From contig CM055099.1 in NCBI GenBank assembly GCA_029204225.1, positions 65,053,488-65,117,487 on the forward strand: a DNA stretch of 64,000 bases, in the 5' to 3' direction. The stretch is from Diphasiastrum complanatum. Lineage: Eukaryota > Streptophyta > Lycopodiopsida > Lycopodiales > Lycopodiaceae. A model generated the notes under the pieces. The model was not told the DNA's origin, searched no databases, and saw nothing but the letters and a program-made list of their open reading frames with translations. This document shows, in pieces, positions 56,601 to 64,000 of the stretch (positions are counted from its first letter, which is position 1; each line of letters starts with the position of its first letter). Position numbers and translations under genes: made by a program.

Positions 56601-57500
56601 AAATTTCACTATCCTTGATGTGGCTTCTCGTCCATTGCCATAACAGCTCAACGTCATGTAACAAGAACCCTCAAAGACAAAAAATCTAATCGAAATATGG
56701 AAATAATGTTGATTCAGCTTTCTTCCGCCTCCTTAACTAGGATACAAATATCTTTTTGCATATTTTGCCACAGTCCTCATGTCTATAACAGTAGAAGCAT
56801 GAATCTCGATATTCAGAATTGTATTTTCCAGTTAAGAATTAGCGTAAACCTCCATTCTTGCTCATGTTCTCCTCAAGCAAAGGAGGGCATGCAAAATCAC
56901 GTCTAGAATGTATAGGCTCACAAAGCTTTTGCATGTCCAAAGAAAATAGATGAAGGGGGGCATAATGCGCATGGACATGCTTGTTATTTTACATGTAGTT
57001 TGCTATTTTACATCCATGCACAATCAATTACATGTGTGGTAGTTAGGCCCTTATCACTGTTCAACAAATATAGTTTGCTATTTTTCATGCATGCATGATC
57101 ACTTATATGTGGGTTAGTTGGGGCCCTTAGCCAAGCAAGGTCCAAGCCTAAAAAGTTGAGACTGATTCACTTTTTAATGTTAACTTTTTTTTAAATTCCA
57201 TTGACGAACCTCAACACATAGTATTATTGCCGTGTAAGGCAAGTTGCTAGATCCTAGACTTAGTGAGATGGTTCCAATACTCTTGCCTTGGTGTGGAGCA
57301 TCTACACGGTTCAGTCACAAGCCTTGAGCCAATAAATGGACATCATTTTTTTGTAATCATTTTACTTTGTATTGAAAATACATTTTGTCCCCAAAGGACC
57401 CTAGCGCTGCCACATCAGCAAAAGCAATAAGATCCCCTATCCGTGCCATCATGGCAAGGCCAAAAAGTTATTCAAGGTTGCTAGTGTTGCTAGAGTTGCA
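56601..57500. other. intergenic stretch upstream of the helicase gene
   Basis: No supported gene. Two near copies of a phrase (TAGTTTGCTATTTT.CATGCATG, at about 56996 and 57070) form a short imperfect tandem repeat of about 75 bp. Probably a mix of old element debris and the helicase upstream region. Confidence 0.5.
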
Positions 57501-57604
57501 AGTTTTGCTAGAATTGCTTTAAAAGCAAGGAACCCCCAAAAAAAACCTTAGTACTGAAAAACAAAACGGAAAGAGTGGTCCTTTGGGGGATATGCCCGGG
57601 CCGA

Positions 57605-57612
57605 TATATAAT
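57605..57612 (+). promoter_or_regulatory. TATA box of the DBP5/LOS4-like gene
   Basis: TATATAAT lies about 165 bp before the ATG. It is followed by a C/T-rich stretch (57615-57680) typical of plant 5' leaders. The transcription start was not determined. Confidence 0.5.
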
Positions 57613-57775
57613 TTTGCCCTTTCCTGTTTTCTCTTCCTTGCTGCTTGCTCCTTTCTGTTTTCTCATTTGCCTTCGTCTTCGTGGAGTGTTGAGCTGCCCA
57701 GAAGATCGCGATCGAGCAGCCGCACCGCCAGCGGGTTGCACAATTGGGTTTCTAGATCGCCTCTCAGGCTAGGCT

Positions 57776-59241
57776 ATGGCGGAGGCGCAGGAGGAAGATC
57801 AGCAGCAGGAAAACACTCCCCCTGGGTCTACTCAGAAACCCGTATCTCTACCGCAGCCTGACAAGGATGCTGATCTCTCAGCTTCCGCTGAGGAAGGGCA
57901 AAAAGTAGCAGCAGCTAACACAGACAGTGTTAGTCTATCTGCTGAGGATGATTCTGGAAAGGCTATTCTGCCCCAGTTAACGGGCGATGATGATGCACTC
58001 GATTCGGGGGCGCAAGAGAATAAAGAGAAAAGTTTAGATTTGCCTAAGCTAGACGGATTATCTGTCTCAGATGGAGCGACAGTTGACAAACCAGAGATCG
58101 TTCTCAAGTCCGAGAAGCTGAGCGAAGAGGCGGAATCACATGAAACGGAGATTAAAAAGGTTTGAACTGTTTTTTTTAATTCTCAACTGCTGCTCGTTAA
58201 TTTCGAAAGATAGAACGATCGCTCAGCTTGTTCTACCACTTGCAGGTCGTCGCTGGAGATACTCCTTACACTTCAGCAAAGACTTTTGAGGAATTGAACC
58301 TCTCTGAAAGTCTTCTTCGGGGCCTTTATTCAGAAATGAAATTCGAAAAGCCCAGCAGAATTCAAGCTGAAACTCTTCCTATGATCTTGACACCTCCTCA
58401 CGTGAACCTTATTGCACAAGCACATAATGGTTCCGGTAAAACAACGTGCTTTGTGCTTGGAATGCTGGGCAGGGTTGATGCCCAGTTACAAGCACCGCAG
58501 GCCTTATGCGTCTGTCCAACGCGAGAGTTGGCTATTCAGGTATGCAAGCAGGCCATTACACTGCTGTAACTTAGGTTACAAATTTTCTGACTATTTTGTC
58601 CTTCAGAACTTGATTTTTGATGTTTCCCTTTGCTGGGCTATCAAGGCAAGCTCATAGATCACTTATTGCTTTCATTTCCCATTACATATTCTGGGGCTTT
58701 TCTATTACCGTGCCACATGAAGATTTCCTATTGTTGGTAACTGTAGAATGAGGAGGTCCTATTGAAGATGGGGAAGTACACAGGCATCACTTCAGTATGT
58801 GCAATTCCTTCGGATTCTGGTGGTGGCTATTTATCTACAAGGCGAGATCCAATAGTGGACCAGGTCGTGATTGGCACACCTGGCACTTTAAAGAGATGGA
58901 TGACAAAGGACAAGTTGCTAAGCACCAAACATATCAAAATACTCGTCTTTGACGAAGCTGATCACATGCTGGCTCAGGTATACCTTTTTTCCAAGCACTA
59001 GTGTGCCACACCATTTTTGTTTGAATTTAGATACCAACATTCACTATTCTTTTATTTCACATATTACCCAGCCCTTTGTCTTGTAATTAACCTGAAGGCC
59101 TTAATCTTGAAGGAGTCTACATTGAATGCTAGGCAACTTTCAGAACAACTATCTGATTGCTGGTGAATCATGCAGGATGGTTTTCAAGATGATTCCATGA
59201 GGATTTTGCGTGACATTCAGAAAAACAGGGGTTCATGCCAA
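57776..59241 (+). CDS. DBP5/LOS4-like DEAD-box RNA helicase, exons 1-4 (3' part outside window)
   Basis: Nuclear-pore mRNA export helicase (yeast Dbp5, human DDX19, Arabidopsis LOS4). Exons by GT-AG borders: 57776-58159, 58246-58539, 58747-58977, 59176-59241; all introns are phase 0, giving 325 codons. Exon 1 encodes the acidic, disordered N-terminus (MAEAQEEDQQQE). Exon 2: DTPYTSAKTFEELNLSESLL, the Q-motif region KPSRIQAETLP, Walker A/motif I AHNGSGKT and motif Ia PTRELA. Exon 3: motif Ib VVIGTPGTLKRWM and motif II VFDEADHMLAQ. Exon 4: DGFQDDSMRILRDI and RGSCQ. The next expected residues (VLLFSAT, motif III) and the whole second RecA domain are not found by 64000, because intron 4 carries element G. 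No stop or frameshift in the visible part, so the gene may be active. Confidence 0.92.
58160..58245 (+). other. helicase intron 1
   Basis: 86 bp, GT...CAG (GTTTGA donor, CACTTGCAG acceptor), phase 0, between IKK and VVAGDTP. Confidence 0.85.
58540..58746 (+). other. helicase intron 2
   Basis: 207 bp, GTATGC donor, CTGTAG acceptor, phase 0, between LAIQ and NEEVLLKMG. Confidence 0.85.
58978..59175 (+). other. helicase intron 3
   Basis: 198 bp, GTATAC donor, CATGCAG acceptor, phase 0, directly after motif II (ADHMLAQ) and before DGFQDD. Confidence 0.85.
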
Positions 59242-60320
59242 GTATGTACTAGGCACTTTACTTTTTCTTCTGTCGGAAGTGTGTAGATTTCTGTTATTTG
59301 AAGCTAGGTCCATATTACAGGCCAGTCACGATCATTGTTTACAAGATTCATTATGTTTGAGTGCATGGGGATCTTATTTTTGAGTAACTAGCAAAGGCAA
59401 GATATATTGAGCCATAGCGAAGTTGCAGGGCTCATGGTCTCATTAGGGTTTGGCAATATCTGCGCTGACCTTGTTTGGTAGCTTACCAGAGGGCTCCCTT
59501 AAGGGTCTCAATAACTCTATAATTACAGTAATCCATGTAGGGAAATTGCTTAACTAACCAATAAAATCCCTATTATTTAGATCACAACACATAATAATAA
59601 CAATCCAAGACAACCACCTGACAAACAATATAAAAAGAGAGCCATAAAAGCTCAATGAATTAAAAAACTGATTCCCAAGCTTCAAATATATTCTGTTATG
59701 TAAAAGAAAAGTGGTGCACATGGATAAACTTGCTACATCAGGGCCGTCTTGACTTCTCACAGTGAACCCATTAACAGCATATTGCTGCGTTGCAGAGACT
59801 TCCCAGTTGGGAGAGTTTGAATTGATGAGGTCCTCTGTGGCTGTCATTAGTTGTATAGCTGGCAATCAACTTGTGCAAGGCCAATAAAGGCTAATGCATA
59901 GCCATGCATATATGCTTGCATGACTGCGAGCATCACCCCAGAGCAACATCTTGTTAGGTTAAGGTCGGAGACACAACCTTGAAATAACAATTATCCATCA
60001 ATCAAATGCGACAATCACCAACATGAAGGAGGGCCATTAATGATGTACAAGGCCCTTGCTATCCTCTCCATCATAGTAAATTGATGAGAAGGAAAGATCT
60101 TAGAATCATGTGAAAGAAAATTCATCATAATGCATTAGGATGAGGTAACCTGTGCAAGAATTATTTCACCTAGAGCTTACTCTTTTTTGGAAGGGTGATC
60201 TTTGCCTTGAGTCTCAATTTGCATCTCACATCTAAGGCAAGCGTACATATGGCTTAACTGCTTTGGACTGCATTCTGAACCCCTGAATGTTCTAGAACAC
60301 TTGTTCTTAAATGTGATTGT

Positions 60321-60766
60321 TGTTAGAAATAATAAATGATAATGTTAGTTTCCCATAGGTTACTTTGACCCAAAAGGTTGATTTTGTGTAACCATGGGGT
60401 AGGTTTATTATTTAGACCATGTTAAGATAGTTTTAGTTAAGTTGGACCCAATTTTGGTCTAGTGGTAACTCGTGGGTCCAAGTAAAGTCTAATTATGTTA
60501 AGGGACCCTATCTTGCTTTTGGGAGTGCCCTATAATTAGTGGTGGGTTTGGAAGGTTCTAGAACTTAGAGTTTGGAAGAGTCTAGGCCCTTGGAAGGCCT
60601 ACTTATATGTACTCATTGTTCATCTGTAATTCATTCCCTTTCAAGCATTGCTGCTAGTTTCTCTCTCCTTGAGGGCGCCTAACCCTCTCCCTCTTCTTCT
60701 TCTTCTTCTTCTTCTTGTATATGGAGATTGAATGTTAGAAGGATCTTGGCACTTTGATTTCCTACA
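60321..60766 (+). repeat. element G 5' LTR
   Basis: 446 bp from TGTTAGAAATAATAAATG to CCTACA. Contains a TATA-like CTTATATG near 60602 and a (TTC)n microsatellite at about 60690-60716. Confidence 0.88.
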
Positions 60767-60779
60767 TGGTATCGGAGTC
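60767..60779 (+). promoter_or_regulatory. primer binding site of element G
   Basis: TGGTATCGGAGTC, directly after the LTR. Close to TGGTATCAGAGC, the initiator-Met tRNA site of plant copia elements. Confidence 0.85.
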
Positions 60780-61611
60780 GTGGATCTTCTATGCTTGATT
60801 TAGGGCGCCCTACCAAAAGAGATCATCTTCACTTAGGGATCACAAAAACTCGGCACCTTTGCTGATTTTTTGGAGTGAAGATCCGTTCAATTTTGACTCT
60901 TTTCCGTTTTGCAGGAGGGCACCACACATCAAAGAAGATGATAATAGGATTTTGGGCACCCAAAAATCAGGTTGTTGTATGTTGATTTTTCAGGTTGTAG
61001 GAAGGCACCATTAATTATCTTCTTTGGGGCTGCTTTTAGGTCGCCCACATCCGTGTAGGTTTATCCTACTTCCGTTGGTCCGCTGCTGCCCTATTTTTCA
61101 GATTTGCTCCTTTGCAGGAGGGTGCCCATCTACAAGCAATTTTTATCTTCTGATTTGACTGAAAAATCAGCACCCTTGCTGATTTTACAAAGTGAAGATC
61201 CGCTTCTTTTTGCTTGTTTCCAGGTGTGGAGGAAGACGCTAATTTTTTGTGATGATCTGATCCCATTTTGAGGCTGAAAATTGGACAACATATTACCATT
61301 TGTAGGGTGTTTGCAACAGCCCTATCCGTGTGTGTATTTTTCACACTTTTTGGCAAGAAAGAAGGGTTCTGGAAAAAGCTTTGTTGGAGGCTAACCTAAT
61401 TCTTTGCTTGCTGGTTTTTGAGTTTGTAATGCATTTTCAGGCTGAAATTTTCAGCACACAAGGCTTGTAGGAGGGCGAGTTCCTACATCCATCTAATGTG
61501 TGGTTTCGACACATTCTTGTGCTGATTTTTCAGATTTGATACTTGTTGGTTTTTGTGTCTGTTAGGGCACATTTAGGATTTGAAAAGCAAATCTTTTGTT
61601 GGCTCATCCTC

Positions 61612-62820
61612 ATGGCTAAAGAAACAGAGTCGTATGGTTCTTTGTTTAATGAAGATAGGTTGGATGACACTAATTACTTCTTTTGGTGCTTCATGATTAA
61701 AAATCTGCTCATTGCAAAAGGATTGTGGGACATTGTTTGTGGTGAAGAAGAAAGACTGGAAGCCTTTGCACCTCTTACACCTGGAGCGACATCTTCAACC
61801 ATAGAATCTTCCGAAGAGCAAAAGAAGTGGGATCGACGAGATGCACAAGCATTATCCATCATAGCATTATCGGTAAAAGATCTATCCTTGCTCATGTTAG
61901 GGCTTGCAAAAAGTTTAAGAGTGCTTGGGAAACTCTTGCAAAGACTTTTCAAATAAAGAATACTTCAAGAGTTGTTATACTCTCTTGAAAATGCGTGAAG
62001 CTGATGTCATGACTAATCATTTGTCAAAGATCACGGATCTTAGAGAAGAGCTTCTTAATATTGATGAGATCATTGATGAATCTCAATTTGTCTCCATTAC
62101 GCTCAATTCTCTTCCTATGACTTATCTTCCTTTCATATCATCCTTGAGCATTTCTCTAAGAGGATCAAAAATATCTTTCGATGATCTTGTTGGACTACTT
62201 CTACAAGAATAGCAAACTCGAATCAATATTGCGGTTGAAGGGCCACAAGATCAAGCTTTTTTCTCAAAGGGAAAGTCAAAAGGTATTCTTCTTCTACATC
62301 CTCTAAAGAAGATGAAGATAATTTTTTAAAGTTCAAAAGGAAGATAATATGTTTCTATTGTCACAAAGAGGGACATACCATCAAATATTGTAGGAAAAGA
62401 ATAGAGAAAGCAAAGCGTGAGGCATCTATTGAAGGTCATGAAGAACCTAATACGGCCACCTTAGCATCTTTGGAGCCACAAGTGGAGGAGCAAGCAAATC
62501 TTATTGATAAAGATTATGCTTTTATGGTTTCTAAGAAACCAAGTTTTGAGTGGTTCATGGATAGTGGAGCCACTAATCGTGTCCTATCAACGTGAAGTTT
62601 TCACAAGCTTGAAGGCAATTAATGATGGAAGCCAAGTTCAATGTGCAAGAGACACATCACATTTGATCAAAGGTATTGGTGATATTGCTCGTGTTTTGCC
62701 TAATGGAGATCAAAAGTATGTCAAGAATGTACTTTATGTTCCTAGCATCAAGAAAAATCTACTTTCTATTTTTCTAATCATCAAGCAAGGGTTGCTTGTT
62801 GAATTTAAGGAAGATGTTTT
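61612..62820 (+). pseudogene. element G gag with zinc knuckle and protease start
   Basis: ATG 61612: MAKETESYGSLFNEDRLDDT then NYFFWCFMIKNLLIAKGLWD, the copia gag start. Frameshifts near 61910-61970, then MREADVMTNHLSKITDLREE, FVSITLNSLPMTYLPFISSL and a TAG at 62210. In another frame the zinc knuckle CFYCHKEGHTIKYC lies at about 62349-62390 and the protease motif FEWFMDSGATNR at about 62547. A shift then leads to KYVKNVLYVPSIKKNLLSI. The order is standard copia, but the frame is broken at least four times. Confidence 0.82.
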
Positions 62821-63680
62821 GTAAAAGATCCTTCTAAATCTTTGATGCTTATTGCTACAGGCATTGCAAGAAATAATTTGTTTGTGTTGGACACATATAA
62901 GAAGGAAGCTTCATCTTGTTTTCTAGCATCCACTTTGATGGTAGAACAACAAAGGGATGAATTGTTTGAATATTCAAGCTTGCTGGAAAATGTTGATATG
63001 GCTGAGAAATCATATTATCAATCACCGCAAGTTGATGCATTTTATGGGAGCATTAGTGAAAAGGTTCATGAGCAAACTTTTTCAGATAATATTATGGAAA
63101 AAGCTGGAAAAACTGAACATTCTTTGAAGTCTATTGGTACGTCGAATCAAAGTGACAAGCTGCTGATTTTTCTATTGAAGATAATGGTCAGCAAAATCAG
63201 CTTTTTTCCTTTGATTGGGTGCTGGTTTTTTATGTTCAAACTGGTGGACAGCAGATTCAGTCTTGTTCTATTGTTCATTTTCAGCTTATTTTACATCTTA
63301 CGCATCCTTTTATGCTTCGGGAACAGCCTACGGAAGATTTTTGGACAGCAAGGTCCAATTTTGGAACACTTTGGACAGCCAAGAGGTGAAAATCATGTGG
63401 CTGTTGGACAGTCAACTTTGCAGGGCAGCAAGGGTGTTGGTTCACCTTTTTCATTGTCTCAAACTCATTCTTCAAGTGCCTTTGATGATCAAGAGTGGGG
63501 ATGAGACTTGAACAAGTCTTTTACTACTACAAACAAAAGTTTTTTGGCGGCATTAAGCTTGGACAGCAAGCTACATCTTTTCTTTTTCGGCTACATAGGA
63601 GTTTTGAGCAGCATGCAACACTTTGCATTTTTGTTGCAATTCTTCATACTTCATGTCATGTTATGTTTTTACATTATCAT
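62821..63680 (+). other. element G tail of unknown origin in place of pol
   Basis: After LMLIATGIARNNLFVLD (the usual link to GAG-pre-integrase) the HxxH/CxxC zinc region and everything beyond are missing. A 220-codon frame (62842-63504) remains open. Its middle is very hydrophobic (ISFFPLIGCWFFMFKLVDSR, FSLVLLFIFSLFYILRILLC). The DNA repeats a phrase TTGGACAGCAAG or variants at about 63243, 63343, 63371, 63404 and 63560. It may be degraded or captured sequence; I do not claim a protein. Confidence 0.5.
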
Positions 63681-63682
63681 TT

Positions 63683-63690
63683 AAGGAGGG
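63683..63690 (+). promoter_or_regulatory. polypurine tract of element G
   Basis: AAGGAGGG directly before the 3' LTR start TGTTAG. Confidence 0.8.
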
Positions 63691-64000
63691 TGTTAGAAAT
63701 AATAATGATAATGTTAGTTTCCCATAGGTTACTTTGACCCAAAAGGTTGAGATTTGTGTAACCATGGGGTAGGTTTATTATTTAGACTATTTTAAGATAC
63801 ATTTAGTTATGTTGGACCCAATTTTGGTCTAGTGGTAACTCGTGGGTCCAAGTAAAGTCTAATTATGTTAAGGGACCCTATCTTGACTTTTGGGAGTGCC
63901 CTATAATTAGTGGTGGGTTTGGAAGGTTCTAGAACTTAGAGTTTGGAAGAGTCTAGGCCTTTGGAAGGCCTATTTATATGTACTCATTGTTCATTTGTAA
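63691..64000 (+). repeat. element G 3' LTR, cut by window end
   Basis: First 310 bp of a copy of 60321-60766 with small differences (one A lost at the ninth A/T group; GATTTTGTG against GAGATTTGTG). Confidence 0.88.

Larger units (their letters stand above)
59242..64000 (+). other. helicase intron 4, more than 4.7 kb, containing element G
   Basis: Starts with GTATGT. No acceptor followed by VLLFSAT coding is found before the window ends. The first 1.08 kb (59242-60320) has no recognisable element or gene. The rest is element G in the same orientation as the helicase. Confidence 0.75.
60321..64000 (+). mobile_element. element G: gag-only copia-derived LTR element (TR-GAG-like)
   Basis: 5' LTR 60321-60766, primer site, gag and protease remnant, non-pol tail, polypurine tract, 3' LTR from 63691 to the window edge. 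Only 2.9 kb lies between the LTRs, against 4-5 kb in complete copia elements. Integrase, RT and RNase H are wholly absent. This matches the published class of terminal-repeat elements with a gag domain (TR-GAG), moved by enzymes from relatives. By eye the LTRs differ at a dozen or so of 310 comparable positions. The candidate left duplicate ATTGT cannot be checked on the right. Confidence 0.8.

Noticed and set aside
57832-58107. 91-codon minus-strand frame
   Set aside because: Shadow of helicase exon 1.
1-64000. CRISPR arrays, tRNA/rRNA genes, bacterial operons
   Set aside because: No regularly spaced repeats, cloverleaf-like tRNA sequence or compact same-strand gene runs were seen. Introns and plant retroelements show that this is eukaryotic nuclear DNA.

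Overview
This is nuclear DNA from a land plant with a large, retrotransposon-filled genome. The only host gene seen is a spliced, plant-type DBP5/LOS4 (DDX19-like) DEAD-box RNA helicase at the right end. Its first four coding exons lie at 57776-59241, and the gene continues past the window inside a large intron. Everything else is LTR retrotransposon sequence, one small LINE scrap, or unassignable spacer. I saw no bacterial-type operons, CRISPR array, tRNA or rRNA. The taxon cannot be fixed from the sequence. A fern or another large-genome non-flowering plant is my guess.

Layout. 1-1592: decayed Ty1/copia remnant. 1593-4690: unassignable AT-rich DNA. 4691-6375: end of an old chromodomain Ty3/gypsy element (integrase tail, chromodomain, polypurine tract, LTR). 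6376-7856: second copia remnant. 7857-33909: two related Tat-like Ty3 elements in opposite orientation. Element A (+) spans 8238-21023. Element B (-) spans 33909 down to 21024 and probably resumes at 8237-7857, because A looks nested in B's 3' LTR. 33910-36555: spacer with a LINE endonuclease scrap. 36556-49033: element C, a complete 12.5 kb Athila-like Ty3 element with 745-bp LTRs and a TTCTA target-site duplication. 49182-51470: third copia remnant. 51470-56640: fragments D, E and F of C-like elements, including two integrase pieces facing away from each other. 57500-59241: promoter and 5' half of the helicase gene. 60321-64000: element G, a copia-derived, gag-only element inside helicase intron 4, cut by the window end.

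How the parts work together. A and B share one architecture: a very long LTR (3.3-3.7 kb), a PBS-like site, a small ORF1, gag-protease, RT with a decayed RNase H, integrase, then a second archaeal-type RNase H placed after integrase, then an unrecognised ORF, then a 1.1 kb spacer with a long purine tract. Both copies carry the same two nonsense codons in RT and the same Asp-to-Asn change in the RT active site, so neither could move on its own. This suggests a family moved in trans, or copies of an already dead parent. Element C has intact-looking catalytic motifs but many in-frame stops. It carries about 3 kb of extra coding sequence after integrase (globular, acidic, coiled-coil and C-terminal regions), and a dispersed AACCTTCGCC motif in the two non-coding stretches that flank gag-pol.

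The strongest candidates for something undescribed are the post-integrase module of A/B (RNase H plus a conserved unknown ORF), the large post-pol reading frame of C, and the AACCTTCGCC motif. All comparisons were made by eye.
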